64,000 nt of DNA from an uncultured Lachnospiraceae bacterium (GCA_902775895.1 CACYNO010000006.1:24330-88329), one strand, 5' to 3'; positions 1 to 9,143 are shown, counted from the first letter of the stretch. Notes: generated by a model from the letters alone, not told the origin. Made by a program: numbers and translations.

Positions 1-93
1 GCCCGACTTTTGAGAAAACAGGGCATCCAGACATTTCATAAGCTTTTCTTTTCTGTTATACGTCACTACAACAGCAACTATATTGTTATTCAT
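1..93 (-). CDS. Family 2 glycosyltransferase, N-terminal fragment (cut by window edge)
   Basis: The minus strand opens at an ATG at 91-93, preceded by GAGG five bases upstream. It reads MNNNIVAVVVTYNRKEKL and continues without a stop for 31 codons to the window edge. The pattern hydrophobic beta strand, then VTYNR, then a basic helix is the usual start of GT-A fold family 2 glycosyltransferases, in which this strand begins the nucleotide-sugar pocket. The start lies 11 bases after the ilvE stop, so it probably shares that transcript. The acceptor and sugar cannot be judged from 31 residues. It is too short to call a subfamily, though rhamnosyltransferase-like proteins often start this way. 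Confidence 0.7.
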   Translation of the reverse strand, partial: MNNNIVAVVVTYNRKEKLMKCLDALFSQKSG

Positions 94-104
94 ATTTTCC
101 TCAC

Positions 105-1130
105 TTATTCAACCGGATATATCCAGCCTTCAGGCGCTTCGATCTCGCCCAGCTGGATCCCCGTCAGGGTGTCACGGAGCTTTCCGCAAATCTGCCCCAT
201 TGACTCCATACCGCTCTCAAAGCATATCTCACGTCCGTGATCGTTCACTTTGCCAACCGGTGATATCACGGCTGCAGTGCCGCAGAGACCGCACTCCGCA
301 AACTCTTCTATCTCGGAAAAGAGAACTTCTCTCTCTATGACCTCAAGACCGAGATAATCCTTTGCCACCGTAAGGAGAGACCTTTTCGTGATGGAAGGAA
401 GTATACTGTCAGACTTTGGAGTAACTATTTTTTTATCCTTTGTCACAAAGATAAAGTTGGCTCCTCCCGTTTCCTCCACTTTTGTACGCGTAGCCGCATC
501 CAGATACATATTTTCCGCAAAACCTTCCTCGTGTGCCACAACGATGGGGTGAAGGCTCATGGCATAGTTCAGACCCGCCTTGATATCTCCCGTTCCTCTC
601 GGAGCCGCTCTGTCAAAATCAGATACTTTTATGGTAAGGGGTTTTACACCGCCTTTGAAATACGGTCCAACAGGTGTAGTAAAGATCCTGAACTGGTATT
701 CGTCAGCAGGCTTTACACCTATCACCGCATTTGACCCGAACATATAGGGCCTGACATAAAGAGTGGCTCCGGAGCCATAAGGAGGCACCCATGCTTCATT
801 TGCTTTGATCGTTGCAAGGACTGCCTCTATAAAACGCTCCTTGGGAAACACCGGCATCTCCAGACGCTTTGCGGAGTTTTCCAGCCTCTCGCCGTTTAAG
901 TCCGGGCGGAATGTCACTATCTTTCCTGACTTTGTAGTATAAGCTTTCAAACCTTCAAAGATGGTCTGGGCATACTGCAGCACTCCGGCACACTCGTTCA
1001 ATACGATATTCTCATCTTCGATCAACCGGCCCTCGTCCCACTTCCCGTCCTTAAAGTCAGACACGAACCTTTTGTCCGTCTTAATATATCCGAAACCGAG
1101 ATCCCCCCAGTCGATATCTTTCTTATCCAT
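105..1130 (-). CDS. ilvE: Branched-chain amino acid aminotransferase
   Basis: PLP-dependent fold type IV transaminase interconverting Leu, Ile and Val with their 2-oxo acids, using glutamate/2-oxoglutarate in the cytosol. The 341 residues are full length for the longer bacterial/eukaryotic-type BCAT. Visible signatures are YVRPYMFG (about 125-132) and GTGDIKAGLNYA, whose Lys (about 184) is the expected Schiff-base lysine, followed by an ETGGANF-type phosphate-binding region. I chose the ATG at 1130 because GGAGG lies just upstream of it. A longer reading from 1151 would place that Shine-Dalgarno sequence inside the gene. It is followed by a glycosyltransferase and has its own extended -10 promoter. 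The leader is short, with no room for an attenuator or T-box. Confidence 0.95.
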   Translation of the reverse strand: MDKKDIDWGDLGFGYIKTDKRFVSDFKDGKWDEGRLIEDENIVLNECAGVLQYAQTIFEGLKAYTTKSGKIVTFRPDLNGERLENSAKRLEMPVFPKERFIEAVLATIKANEAWVPPYGSGATLYVRPYMFGSNAVIGVKPADEYQFRIFTTPVGPYFKGGVKPLTIKVSDFDRAAPRGTGDIKAGLNYAMSLHPIVVAHEEGFAENMYLDAATRTKVEETGGANFIFVTKDKKIVTPKSDSILPSITKRSLLTVAKDYLGLEVIEREVLFSEIEEFAECGLCGTAAVISPVGKVNDHGREICFESGMESMGQICGKLRDTLTGIQLGEIEAPEGWIYPVE

Positions 1131-1168
1131 ATATTGCCTCCGTGACAGCATTCATATTTCAATCCCGC

Positions 1169-1177
1169 ATTATACCA
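1169..1177 (-). promoter_or_regulatory. Extended -10 promoter of ilvE
   Basis: Read on the minus strand this is TGGTATAAT, a consensus extended -10 ending about 38 bases before the ilvE ATG. A weak TTCACA lies 16 bases upstream. The position fits a leader of about 32 nt. Confidence 0.6.
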
Positions 1178-1210
1178 TAAATGTTGGTGTTGTGAAATAT
1201 ATATTCCACA

Positions 1211-1462
1211 ATTTTGACGGCAGTATGTAGCGGGAATCCAAAACCGACTCGTTTTAATATTTCAAACATTAAAGAAAACGGTCCAAATAATTAAGACCGA
1301 TGAAATCGTTATACAGATGCCGGCCGTAGCTGCGAAGCAGCATTTACGGACGGTATCTGTGTTTATAACGATCATCGGTCTTTAAATTATTTAGGGCCGT
1401 TTTCTTAGTTTGAAATATTAAATACGAGTCGGTCAAGATTCCCGCATATCAGTCGTCAAAAT
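1211..1462. repeat. Large quasi-palindrome, family copy 1
   Basis: A 252-bp imperfect inverted repeat closing on the GCTGC-GAA-GCAGC hairpin near 1329-1341. The left (beta) arm holds CAAACATTA (1263-1271), GTCC (1281-1284), AATTAAGACCG (1289-1299) and CGTTATACAGAT (1307-1318). The right (alpha) arm, in plus-strand order, holds ATCTGTGTTTATAACG (1355-1370), CGGTCTTTAAATT (1376-1388) and AGGGCC (about 1393-1398). The two arms pair except at conserved bulges: 4 nt beside CGTTATA, 2 nt in AATT(TA)AAGA, and GCCCT against GTCC. The foot of the stem enters the last codons of the 78-residue gene: ATTTTGACG is present at 1212-1220 and inverted at 1454-1462. Confidence 0.9.
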
Positions 1463-1685
1463 CCACCTTGTTGTACTCGTAGTCGTCTGTCGTAAGATCA
1501 TCCCACTTCTCTTCAGATTCCGCGCAGATAACCTCCCAGGAATCTCTCTCCGGCTGGCTGTTGGAGTGGCTTCTGTAGTACTCCTCATCCTGTGCCGCAA
1601 ACTTTGCCTCATCAAGGGTATCATACTTCTCACAGTTCTTGATGCTGCCGTCATTTACATTTTTACGAAAAACATAATAAAACAT
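1449..1685 (-). CDS. Conserved-looking small acidic protein of unknown function
   Basis: I do not recognise this 78-residue protein. It begins MFYYVFRKNVNDG, is rich in Asp, Glu, Tyr and Ser, and ends in the acidic YNKVDFDD. It has no Cys pair motif, membrane segment or signal peptide. The aromatic start followed by a DTLDEAKFAA helix resembles small intracellular proteins with a beta-beta-alpha opening, but this is only an impression. I chose the ATG at 1685 because GGAGG sits 8 bases before it. An upstream in-frame ATG at 1700 has no ribosome site and contains that GGAGG. It has its own promoter after proS. Its stop codon lies inside the foot of palindrome copy 1. Confidence 0.75.
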   Translation of the reverse strand: MFYYVFRKNVNDGSIKNCEKYDTLDEAKFAAQDEEYYRSHSNSQPERDSWEVICAESEEKWDDLTTDDYEYNKVDFDD

Positions 1686-1722
1686 TTTTGATTCCTCCAT
1701 ATAGTTAGTTTAGTTGTCTTGT

Positions 1723-1731
1723 ATTATAACA
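1723..1731 (-). promoter_or_regulatory. Extended -10 promoter of the 78-residue gene
   Basis: Minus-strand TGTTATAAT, a perfect extended -10, lies five bases after the proS stop codon. This suggests the small gene is transcribed separately from the proS operon. No good -35 hexamer is visible at the usual spacing. Confidence 0.55.
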
Positions 1732-1735
1732 CATA

Positions 1736-3175
1736 TCAGTAAGCTTTTCCCCAATATACCAATTTTTTTGCAGGTTTTCCGCAACATACGCATACATCGG
1801 AGATACTTTCCTGCTCAAAAGGCATACATCGTGAGGTGGCTGTAGTTTCTTCTTTTATCTTGTCTTCACAGGCCATATCTCCGCACCACATGGCTTTTAC
1901 AAAGCCGGGCTTGTTCTCGATGGTATCCTTGAACGCCTCATAGTCACGGGCTTCGAAGGTGTTTTGATCCCTGTGCGCCTTTGCCCTGTTAAACATATCG
2001 GTCTGGATAGTATCTAACAGGTTCTTTACCTCATTTACCACTCCGTTTAAGCCCGTCTTTATCTTGTCCCTTGTGTCACGTCTTACCAGCACGCAGGCAT
2101 TTTCCTCTAAGTCTCTGGGGCCTATCTCAATACGGACGGGAATACCGCGCATCTCAGCCTCTGAGAATTTCCATCCGGGACTCTTGTCGGAGTCGTCTGT
2201 CTTTACGGATATACCGGCTTCTTTTAAAGCATTTTCCACTTCACGGCATTTATCAAGTACGCCTTCCTTTTGCTGCTGCACCGGGATGATACACACCTGT
2301 ACGGGTGCGATGCGCGGCGGAAGCACCAGACCTTCGTTATCGCCGTGTACCATGATCACGGCACCTATCATACGGGTGGTGACTCCCCATGATGTCTGGT
2401 TTACATACTGCAGGTTGTTATCCTTGTCCGTATATTGTATACCGAAAGCCCTTGCAAAACCGTCCCCGAAGTTGTGGCTGGTCCCGCTCTGGAGTGCCTT
2501 TCCGTCATGCATAAGAGCCTCGATCGTATATGTGGCTTCGGCTCCCGCAAATTTTTCCTTTTCTGTCTTCTGACCCTTTATAACGGGAATGGCAAGGACT
2601 TCCTCTGCAAACTCGGCATAAAGGTTCAGCATCTGAAGAGTACGCTCCTGTGCTTCCTCGTAGGTAGCATGGGCAGTGTGTCCCTCCTGCCAGAGAAACT
2701 CTCTTGAGCGAAGGAAAGGTCTTGTCTCCTTTTCCCACCTTACAACGGAACACCACTGGTTATAGACTTTGGGCAGGTCCCTGTAAGACTCGATCTCCTT
2801 GCTGTAAAAGTCACAGAACAATGTTTCCGATGTAGGACGTACACATAAGTTCTCTGCAAGAGGATCAAGTCCTCCTTTTGTGACCCAGGCCACCTCAGGA
2901 GCAAAGCCCTCCACATGATCCTTTTCCTTTTCAAGAAGGCTCTCCGGGATCATAAGAGGCATATATACATTCTCCACTCCCGTATCCTTGAACCTCTTAT
3001 CCAGCTGCTTCTGGATAGCCTCCCAGATGGCGTATCCTGCAGGCTTCAGTATCATAAATCCTTTTACGGATGAATAGGCCATAAGCTCGGCCTTTTTTAC
3101 GATGTCCGTATACCATTGTGCGAAGTCATCCTCCATGGATGTGATAGCTTCTACAAGTTTTTTATCTCCTGCCAT
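1736..3175 (-). CDS. proS: Prolyl-tRNA synthetase, archaeal/eukaryotic type
   Basis: Class IIa aminoacyl-tRNA synthetase charging tRNA-Pro with proline in the cytosol. At 479 residues it matches the short archaeal-like ProRS without the bacterial editing insertion. The early block [20 protein letters not shown], the motif 2 region [20 protein letters not shown] (about 146-165) and the motif 3 block [13 protein letters not shown] are clear. The C-terminus carries Cys residues in [10 protein letters not shown] and VCVCCGKP and ends in the KAY tail typical of this type, where a zinc-binding module closes on a terminal Tyr. The ATG overlaps the end of the upstream membrane protein by 25 bases, suggesting translational coupling in the divIC-to-proS operon. 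Confidence 0.96.
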   Translation of the reverse strand: MAGDKKLVEAITSMEDDFAQWYTDIVKKAELMAYSSVKGFMILKPAGYAIWEAIQKQLDKRFKDTGVENVYMPLMIPESLLEKEKDHVEGFAPEVAWVTKGGLDPLAENLCVRPTSETLFCDFYSKEIESYRDLPKVYNQWCSVVRWEKETRPFLRSREFLWQEGHTAHATYEEAQERTLQMLNLYAEFAEEVLAIPVIKGQKTEKEKFAGAEATYTIEALMHDGKALQSGTSHNFGDGFARAFGIQYTDKDNNLQYVNQTSWGVTTRMIGAVIMVHGDNEGLVLPPRIAPVQVCIIPVQQQKEGVLDKCREVENALKEAGISVKTDDSDKSPGWKFSEAEMRGIPVRIEIGPRDLEENACVLVRRDTRDKIKTGLNGVVNEVKNLLDTIQTDMFNRAKAHRDQNTFEARDYEAFKDTIENKPGFVKAMWCGDMACEDKIKEETTATSRCMPFEQESISDVCVCCGKPAKKLVYWGKAY

Positions 3176-3843
3176 GTCCTTTTCACCTTACCTTTTGATC
3201 TGTTTTGTTTTTCCATGTGAGCTTTTGAATAGTCTTTGTACTTCTCCTCGGCTACAGGGTATTTGTATATCTCATCCATATGTGAGAAAGCTTTCGGGAT
3301 AGAGATGTTTGACATTATCTCCGGCTTTAGTCTCTTGCCGTTCCTTATCTCAGTCTTTTCTATAACACCCCTTATCTTGAAGTAACCTCTGGTCTCCTGG
3401 GACTTTCCGCTAAGCTCGACGACTTTATACTCTTCATCTTTTGTGATCAGCTCATCACCCAGCTTCTCGTGAAGGAAGTTCTTATGCCACAAAAAGTAAT
3501 TTTTGCTGAAGATCATATAATCTTTTTTCAACCGGGAAAAACTGTGGTGCTGAACAAAAAAAAGTATGGGTATCCCCGCAATGGAACCCGTGGCCCATAC
3601 ACTTACAAGCCAACCCGTCATAAGGTTTCCCGCTCCCGGTATAACGATCCCGGCAGTCCTGAAAAGTATGATCCCGACTATGTAATAGACGATACCCGGT
3701 ACGCAGCACCAGCGCATTATGCGGTAAGGTTTGCCGTAGTTTTGCTTGTAGTACTCTTTATCAGGTACTCCTTTAATATCCTTTGCGACGTTTATATGAA
3801 TATCCACATCCATATCCGTTTCCGTCTGCATATTTTCTTCCAT
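3151..3843 (-). CDS. Two-span membrane protein of unknown function
   Basis: This 230-residue protein is not one I recognise. An acidic N-terminus ([18 protein letters not shown]) leads to a KPYRIMRW segment, then two hydrophobic spans at about 47-65 and 77-97. A soluble, basic C-terminal half contains [16 protein letters not shown] and a very basic tail ([15 protein letters not shown]). The layout is two central spans with a cytoplasmic C-terminal domain, loosely like YcxB-type proteins such as the one at 15027. AGAGG lies six bases before the ATG. It sits 16 bases after the vanY-type gene and overlaps proS, so it belongs to that operon. Confidence 0.8.
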   Translation of the reverse strand: MEENMQTETDMDVDIHINVAKDIKGVPDKEYYKQNYGKPYRIMRWCCVPGIVYYIVGIILFRTAGIVIPGAGNLMTGWLVSVWATGSIAGIPILFFVQHHSFSRLKKDYMIFSKNYFLWHKNFLHEKLGDELITKDEEYKVVELSGKSQETRGYFKIRGVIEKTEIRNGKRLKPEIMSNISIPKAFSHMDEIYKYPVAEEKYKDYSKAHMEKQNRSKGKVKRTWQEIKNL

Positions 3844-3859
3844 AAAAAACCTCTGTAAA

Positions 3860-4609
3860 TCATTTATACTCGGAAGTTATACCGAGATATTCTTCCAAAC
3901 ACTCGCCGCTGTCCCTGAGATGTCCGGCAAGTTCTTTCCCTACGTAACGCAGATGCCAGGGCTCAAACTCATAGCCCGTGAAATCTTTTTTACCCTCGGG
4001 AAATCTTATTATGAACCCGTACTCATGGGCGTGCTCATCTATCCACACGCCCTCCTTTGTCTCCTCAAAGTTGGTTCCTGCTTCGTTTACATCAAATGAC
4101 AGACCGGTCTGGTGCTCGGAGTACCCCGGACGGGCAGAGTATTCCTCTGCATAATCCGCCCCGTGCTCATTGGCATATCTGTTATACAGTTCCTCCTGCC
4201 TGTCATAAGTACGAAATCCCGACTGCACCCAGAGCTTTATTCCTTCTTCCGCTGCAGCCTCCTGCATCTCGTCAAAGGCTTTCTGTGTATCTTCCGTCAG
4301 GTCCCCCGGATTGTAATCTTCAGGGAGGGAATAGGTCTTATTTACTATCAATATCCCGTCAACAAAAGTGACCCCGTCGATATTTTCAATCTTATAACCC
4401 TTTGAAGTAGTGTTCCCGTCTTCCGGCGGTGCCGTCTCCGTCGCAGGTTCCGGTTTTTCAGCAACCGTCTTTCCCTTGTCTTCGGGAGAGGCGGAAGCAG
4501 CCCTTACTATACCTGATATCACGGCAACGGGAATTATTATCGCACATGAACAAATGGCGAAAAGGATAGTAAGTTTTTTCAGTTTTTCATTCTGAATAAG
4601 CGCTCTCAC
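3860..4609 (-). CDS. VanY-type D-Ala-D-Ala / L,D-carboxypeptidase (peptidase M15B)
   Basis: Zinc-dependent peptidoglycan carboxypeptidase that trims stem peptides outside the membrane. A signal anchor covers about residues 11-38. An Ala/Pro/Glu-rich linker follows, then the M15B domain with QSGFRTYDRQEELYNRY, the SEHQTGLSFDV zinc motif (SxHxxGxxxD) and EPWHLRYVG, whose His completes the metal site. It is 249 residues, as usual. Translation seems to start at a GTG three bases after the ftsH stop, with no strong ribosome site, so coupling to ftsH is likely. No VanA/VanX or VanR/VanS genes are nearby, so I read it as housekeeping wall remodelling and not glycopeptide resistance. Confidence 0.9.
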   Translation of the reverse strand: MRALIQNEKLKKLTILFAICSCAIIIPVAVISGIVRAASASPEDKGKTVAEKPEPATETAPPEDGNTTSKGYKIENIDGVTFVDGILIVNKTYSLPEDYNPGDLTEDTQKAFDEMQEAAAEEGIKLWVQSGFRTYDRQEELYNRYANEHGADYAEEYSARPGYSEHQTGLSFDVNEAGTNFEETKEGVWIDEHAHEYGFIIRFPEGKKDFTGYEFEPWHLRYVGKELAGHLRDSGECLEEYLGITSEYK

Positions 4610-4612
4610 TTT

Positions 4613-6430
4613 TTAAACTTCCCGGGTAAATAAACTTTCAAATTCTTCTCTTGTTAATTTCTCTTTTTGTAACAACAGTTCTGATGATCTGTCAAGCACA
4701 TACCTGTACTTCTCTATTATCTGTCTTGCGCTCTTGTGGCATTCGTCAACTATACGCTTAACTTCCGAGTCGATCTGGGTAGCAACGGACTCACTGTAAG
4801 GTCTGCTGTGGCCGATCTCTCTTCCGATGAATACCTCTTCACTTCCGGCCTCGTAGTTGATAGGACCGAGCTTTGAAGAAAATCCGTACTTGGTCACCAT
4901 ATCCTTTGCAAGAGCCGTAGCCTGCTTGATATCCATGGATGCGCCCGTGGTAATATCGTCAAATACGATCTCCTCTGCCACACGTCCTCCCATGGCAACG
5001 ATGATATTCTGGAGCATCTTTCCTCGCGTGTTGAATATCTCATCATTTTCAGGAAGAGGCATGGTGTAGCCTGCAGCTCCCATACCCGTAGGTATGATGG
5101 AAATGGTATGCACGGGGCCCACATCCGGAAGTATGTGGAATAATATAGCGTGTCCGGACTCGTGATAAGCCGTGATCTTCTTTTCTTTTTCCGAGATAAC
5201 ACGGCTCTTCTTTTCTTTTCCGATACCCTCTTTTATGAATGCGTCTTTAACGTCTTCGTTTGTGATGAATTCATGCTTTCTCGTTGCTGCATTTATGGCA
5301 GCTTCGTTTAGCACGTTCTCAAGATCCGCTCCCGTAAATCCGGCTGTGGTCTTTGCCAGGGATTCAAGATCCACATCATCCGCCATAGGCTTATGTGAGG
5401 CGTGGACTTTCAGGATAGCAAGCCTTCCCTTGACATCAGGCTGTCCTACCATGATCTTACGGTCAAATCGTCCGGGCCTTAAGATCGCGGGATCGAGTAT
5501 ATCTATCCTGTTGGTAGCCGCCATAACGATGATGCCTGCATTTGCATCAAAGCCGTCCATCTCTACCAGCATCTGGTTCAGGGTCTGCTCTCTCTCGTCA
5601 TGTCCGCCCCCGAGACCCGACCCTCTCTGTCTTGCCACTGCATCGATCTCGTCGATAAATACGATACATGGTGCGTTCTTCTTTGCTTCCGAGAACATAT
5701 CCCTTACTCTTGAAGCACCCACACCAACGAACATCTCCACAAAGTCTGAACCGGAAATGCTGTAGAAGGGAACTCCCGCCTCTCCGGCAACGGCCTTTGC
5801 AAGAAGGGTCTTACCGGTTCCCGGAGGACCCGTAAGGATAACACCTTTAGGGATACGTGCACCCAGCTTTGTATATTTGGCAGGGTCTTTTAAGAAATCA
5901 ACGATCTCTTCAAGTTCTTCTTTTTCCTCGTCGACTCCGGCCACATCTTTAAACGTAACCTTCTTTCCGCCCTCGTTCATCCTGGCTTTGCTCTTGCCGA
6001 AGCTTGCCATTCTTCCGCCACCGGTGGACCTGGTTATAAACAGGAACATCACTATGATGGCGCCGATCATGATGATCGTGGGAATGATGGTGGTGAGCCA
6101 TGCGCTCTCACGCTTTACGTCTTTTACCTCAAACTCCGTTTTCTTTTCAATAAGGTATTTTTCAACGTCATTTACATCAGATACATAGAGCTGTTCATGC
6201 TTAGTACCGTCTTTTAGTTCAATCTTCAGTACACCCGTAGGTACCTCGGGATTCTGGGTGATATCCACATCCTTTACATTCCCGGCTTCCACATCAGCCT
6301 GAAACTGATAATATGAATAATCATCGGGCTGGCGCACATTGGTCCTGCCTATCACAAAAGCAAGAAATAGACCGGCCAGGATAATGGAATATATGATCAT
6401 TCCGCCCGAGTTTCTTTTTTTGTTGTTCAT
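4613..6430 (-). CDS. ftsH: ATP-dependent zinc metalloprotease FtsH
   Basis: Membrane-anchored AAA+ protease that degrades misassembled membrane proteins and regulators. In its 605 residues there is a first span at about 11-28, an external domain, and a second span at about 111-132. The AAA+ module has Walker A GPPGTGKT at 201-208, Walker [11 protein letters not shown] and [22 protein letters not shown]. The zinc motif HESGH is near 421-425 in the M41 peptidase domain. The ATG overlaps the tilS stop by 4 bases. The divIC-tilS-ftsH order is a familiar Firmicutes arrangement, though hpt is absent here. Confidence 0.97.
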   Translation of the reverse strand: MNNKKRNSGGMIIYSIILAGLFLAFVIGRTNVRQPDDYSYYQFQADVEAGNVKDVDITQNPEVPTGVLKIELKDGTKHEQLYVSDVNDVEKYLIEKKTEFEVKDVKRESAWLTTIIPTIIMIGAIIVMFLFITRSTGGGRMASFGKSKARMNEGGKKVTFKDVAGVDEEKEELEEIVDFLKDPAKYTKLGARIPKGVILTGPPGTGKTLLAKAVAGEAGVPFYSISGSDFVEMFVGVGASRVRDMFSEAKKNAPCIVFIDEIDAVARQRGSGLGGGHDEREQTLNQMLVEMDGFDANAGIIVMAATNRIDILDPAILRPGRFDRKIMVGQPDVKGRLAILKVHASHKPMADDVDLESLAKTTAGFTGADLENVLNEAAINAATRKHEFITNEDVKDAFIKEGIGKEKKSRVISEKEKKITAYHESGHAILFHILPDVGPVHTISIIPTGMGAAGYTMPLPENDEIFNTRGKMLQNIIVAMGGRVAEEIVFDDITTGASMDIKQATALAKDMVTKYGFSSKLGPINYEAGSEEVFIGREIGHSRPYSESVATQIDSEVKRIVDECHKSARQIIEKYRYVLDRSSELLLQKEKLTREEFESLFTREV

Positions 6431-7872
6431 AAAATATCTGTCTCCGTTTCTTTTACGGTAATCTTCAGTACCGCGCTGTCTTTATCTGCAAAAGCTTCCG
6501 TCGACTGTCTGACTCCCACTGCCCACAGACAACTGCTACCTTCTGCCATTATCAGGCAATTTTCACGTATCCGCTCCGGGATCTTGCGATCGATAAATTC
6601 TTTTTTTAATTTCTTTTTCGAGCCTTCGGAATCGATGGAGATCATATCTCCGGGAAGTCTTTTTCTAAAGCAGGTATTAGAGGTCATTTTATCATAATTA
6701 AAATATTTCGTATAGTCGGAGTTTGTGTTTTTGGTAAAATCATCGGTGATCTCCAGAATAATGGTGTATCCGTCATACTCAAACCCGGCACTTCCCATGG
6801 TTTCAAGTCTTTCCTTCAGCTCCCCGGTCATGAAAAAAAAAGGCTTAGTCTCAGTTTTTTCTTCTTTCCCGTAAAACTCCGCTTCCCCTCCGGATATCCT
6901 GAGTACAGCTCCTTTCGGCATCTCAATGGTAACACCTTCCGTACCGCCTGACCTTATGCCTTCCACAGCTGCTTCTATCCTCTCACTGCTCAGATCAAGA
7001 CCATCCTTTGATACATGCCGGTATGCCTTCATGACAATGGTCTCAAGAAGGATGTCCGGAAGACTATCCAGGTCTTTTTTTAAAAACACCAGGGAATCCC
7101 TTTTATTTACAATGGCTTTTCCCCTTATAAACTCATCTGCCTGTCCGTCCACATAGGTCTTATATTTACGGGCCGTTTCGGAAAGATTATTTACATGCGC
7201 TATAAAGTTCTTATTTATATTCTCTTCAATAGGTGCGATAACCTCATGACGGATAAAGTTCCTGGTATATGCCGTATCGGAGTTGGTGCTGTCCGTGACA
7301 TATTCCAGATCATTTTCTTCGACATAGTCCTCTATCACTTTCCTTGTAAGGCACATAAGGGGTCTGATGATCCCGTCTCTTTTCGGAGCGATGCCTGTTA
7401 TTCCCGCAAGCCCCGTACCTCTTGCCATATTAAACAGCACGGTCTCTGCAGAATCATTTTTGTGATGCGCCGTTGCTGTCACACCACCATTCAGCTCCTT
7501 TATCTTTTTTCTGAAAAGCTCATATCTGATACGCCGTCCCGCGGTTTCTTCGCTCTCACCCGTCTCTCTTGCTATCGCAGGTATATCCTCTGTTACTGTA
7601 GTTACAGGGACACTGATCTTACCGCAAAATTCTTTTACGAATTCCTCGTCCCTTTTTGCCTCGTCCCCCCGTATGGAGTGGTTCAGATGTACCGCATGAA
7701 GCTTCAGCGAGGAAAAATCCGAAACCTCGTTTTTTAATTTGTTTAAAATAAAAAGAAGGCAAACCGAGTCTGCCCCTCCTGAAAATCCTATGATGATGTT
7801 GTCGCCGGGGGCTGTCATCTCATACTTAAGCATGAAACGCGCCACTCTGCTCTCAACTTCTGAATCTGACAA
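6427..7872 (-). CDS. tilS: tRNA(Ile)-lysidine synthase
   Basis: N-type ATP pyrophosphatase that converts C34 of the CAU anticodon to lysidine, so that the tRNA reads AUA as Ile. The PP-loop SGGADS is at 31-36, followed by LHAVHLNHSIRGDEAKRDEEF and ATAHHKNDSAETVLFNMARG, which are TilS signatures. The C-terminal region (from about 400) has the FRKRLPGDMI and RQSTEAFA blocks of the TilS C-terminal domain. The 481 residues are normal. It starts 3 bases after divIC ends and overlaps ftsH, so it is an internal member of the same operon. Confidence 0.95.
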   Translation of the reverse strand: MSDSEVESRVARFMLKYEMTAPGDNIIIGFSGGADSVCLLFILNKLKNEVSDFSSLKLHAVHLNHSIRGDEAKRDEEFVKEFCGKISVPVTTVTEDIPAIARETGESEETAGRRIRYELFRKKIKELNGGVTATAHHKNDSAETVLFNMARGTGLAGITGIAPKRDGIIRPLMCLTRKVIEDYVEENDLEYVTDSTNSDTAYTRNFIRHEVIAPIEENINKNFIAHVNNLSETARKYKTYVDGQADEFIRGKAIVNKRDSLVFLKKDLDSLPDILLETIVMKAYRHVSKDGLDLSSERIEAAVEGIRSGGTEGVTIEMPKGAVLRISGGEAEFYGKEEKTETKPFFFMTGELKERLETMGSAGFEYDGYTIILEITDDFTKNTNSDYTKYFNYDKMTSNTCFRKRLPGDMISIDSEGSKKKLKKEFIDRKIPERIRENCLIMAEGSSCLWAVGVRQSTEAFADKDSAVLKITVKETETDIL

Positions 7873-7875
7873 TCT

Positions 7876-8202
7876 TTAATCCTCCGCCCGGAATATGATC
7901 TCATCCGGATAGATAAGCCCCAGCTTATTCTTCGCAACTTCTTCCACATACTCCCTGCTCTGGGTGTACTCTTTTCTTTCCTGCAGTTTTTCGGTCCTTT
8001 GTCTCTGGACCTCCATCTCCTGCTGCAATGCAGATAATTTTGCATTAGTTTCTTTGCTCTTTGCACTCAGCCTTATCTGGCCTGAAATGAGCACCACGGC
8101 AAAAACCGCGATAACGCCTATAGTGGCAACAAGTACGGTGATGGTGCGTATCTTGGCGTTCCTTATCCTTTTCTGTTTTTGTCTTCGTGTCTCTAAACGC
8201 AT
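7876..8202 (-). CDS. divIC: Septum formation initiator DivIC/FtsB family
   Basis: Small bitopic division protein of the FtsL-DivIB-DivIC complex. The 108 residues show a very basic cytoplasmic start (RLETRRQKQKRIRNAK), one span at about 21-42, and a coiled coil at about 46-85 with heptad-like Leu and Gln. The end, VEEVAKNKLGLIYPDEIIF, is the typical FtsB/DivIC closing motif. It is the first gene of the operon running through tilS, ftsH, the carboxypeptidase and proS. It has its own consensus promoter 40-70 bases upstream. Confidence 0.92.
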   Translation of the reverse strand: MRLETRRQKQKRIRNAKIRTITVLVATIGVIAVFAVVLISGQIRLSAKSKETNAKLSALQQEMEVQRQRTEKLQERKEYTQSREYVEEVAKNKLGLIYPDEIIFRAED

Positions 8203-8245
8203 ATTTTAAGCCCCTTTGGACGCTTGTTAATGTTCATACAAAGCC

Positions 8246-8274
8246 AATATAACACCCGTAAAGGGCAATTTCAA
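8246..8274 (-). promoter_or_regulatory. Sigma-A promoter of the divIC-tilS-ftsH-proS operon
   Basis: On the minus strand TTGAAA (8269-8274) is followed after exactly 17 bases by TATATT (8246-8251). The predicted start is about 40 bases before divIC. This is one of the clearest sigma-70-type promoters in the window. Confidence 0.75.
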
Positions 8275-8282
8275 GCCTTTTA

Positions 8283-8525
8283 TCACAAAAATTCCACCAT
8301 CTCCGCAGCATCTTCTTTATGTATCGTCTCTTTTACATCTTTGATACGCGCCTTTACGGTCTTATTCCCGAAGGTGATCTCTATTATGTCCCCTGCTTTT
8401 ACATCAGCAGACGCTCTTGCAACTTTATCGTTAAGCTTTACTCTTCCCGCATCACAGGCTTCGTTTGCTATGGTCCTTCTCTTTATCAGTCTTGAAACCT
8501 TTAAAAATTTATCCAGCCTCATCAT
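8283..8525 (-). CDS. rqcP: S4-domain ribosome quality-control factor RqcP (YabO/HslR family)
   Basis: A minimal 80-residue S4 protein: MRLDKFLKVSRLIKRRTIAN, then GRVKLNDKVARASADVKAGD, then a small beta hairpin. In Bacillus the family binds stalled 50S subunits and helps RqcH add alanine tails. Divergent HslR members act in heat shock. It overlaps the upstream ThyX-like gene by 4 bases. Two ATGs in tandem (8525 and 8522) both fit the GAGG upstream. In many Firmicutes the gene sits near divIC, as here. Confidence 0.88.
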   Translation of the reverse strand: MMRLDKFLKVSRLIKRRTIANEACDAGRVKLNDKVARASADVKAGDIIEITFGNKTVKARIKDVKETIHKEDAAEMVEFL

Positions 8526-9142
8526 TTTTCCTCATCAAAAAATATATCCTTAAAATACGGCAGTTCCAGTGCCCAGTCGCAAAAGTCATGCCATTCATCC
8601 AGCTTATGTGATTTCCTGGAACTGTACATGCCGATGAGATTTTCGTAGTTCATGGTACAGGTACGCATCTGATGATACCCTTCGGGCAAAAGCTGGATCA
8701 TGCTGTACCATAAAGTTTTATCCTTTGTCTTCACATATTCCTGCCTGATCTTTTCAAGCCCGTCTATTGTCACTTTTAACATATCAAGGGCTTCCGGAGT
8801 CAGGTGATCGTGACTGAAATCATCAAGTTCAAAGGGCTTGGAGTGGATCTTGTGCATGGTACTTGTGGAATTTGCCACAGTCCCCACCTTGTAAGTGTCG
8901 TACTCTTTCCACCAGTAGATGGGAGCGGTTATATCTACGGAGACAAATATCTGCCTGACAAATTTGCGGTGATCACTTCCCGACTGTGCAAGACGTCTCG
9001 CAAGACCCAGGTCATTTTCCCCAAAGATAAAATCACCATTTTCCATACGGCTGTCGGAGCGCTCCCAGCTGTTTAAGGGATTCCTTGCGCCTCTCATGGC
9101 GTTTTCAAAATTCATAACACTTACTCTTTCAAACTTTATCAT
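8522..9142 (-). CDS. Divergent ThyX-like (Thy1 superfamily) protein without the ThyX motif
   Basis: The 206 residues resemble a group often filed with FAD-dependent thymidylate synthases. The core reads SDHRKFVRQIFVSVDITA, then PIYWWKEYDTYKVG, then VANSTSTMHKI. The classical ThyX signature RHRxxSxNExSxR is not present: only the spacing of an Arg-rich helix and a Ser/Thr loop is recalled. The C-terminal RTCTMNYENLIGMY then HKLDEWHDFC is well formed, so this is not a broken gene. I chose the ATG at 9142 (GGGAG seven bases upstream) over a TTG at 9160. Catalysis of dTMP synthesis is uncertain, and an altered FAD/nucleotide role is equally possible. Confidence 0.65.
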   Translation of the reverse strand: MIKFERVSVMNFENAMRGARNPLNSWERSDSRMENGDFIFGENDLGLARRLAQSGSDHRKFVRQIFVSVDITAPIYWWKEYDTYKVGTVANSTSTMHKIHSKPFELDDFSHDHLTPEALDMLKVTIDGLEKIRQEYVKTKDKTLWYSMIQLLPEGYHQMRTCTMNYENLIGMYSSRKSHKLDEWHDFCDWALELPYFKDIFFDEEK

Positions 9143-9143
9143 C

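Noticed and set aside
1131-1230. T-box or leucine attenuator ahead of ilvE
   Set aside because: The predicted leader is about 32 nt, too short, and no terminator lies before the ATG.
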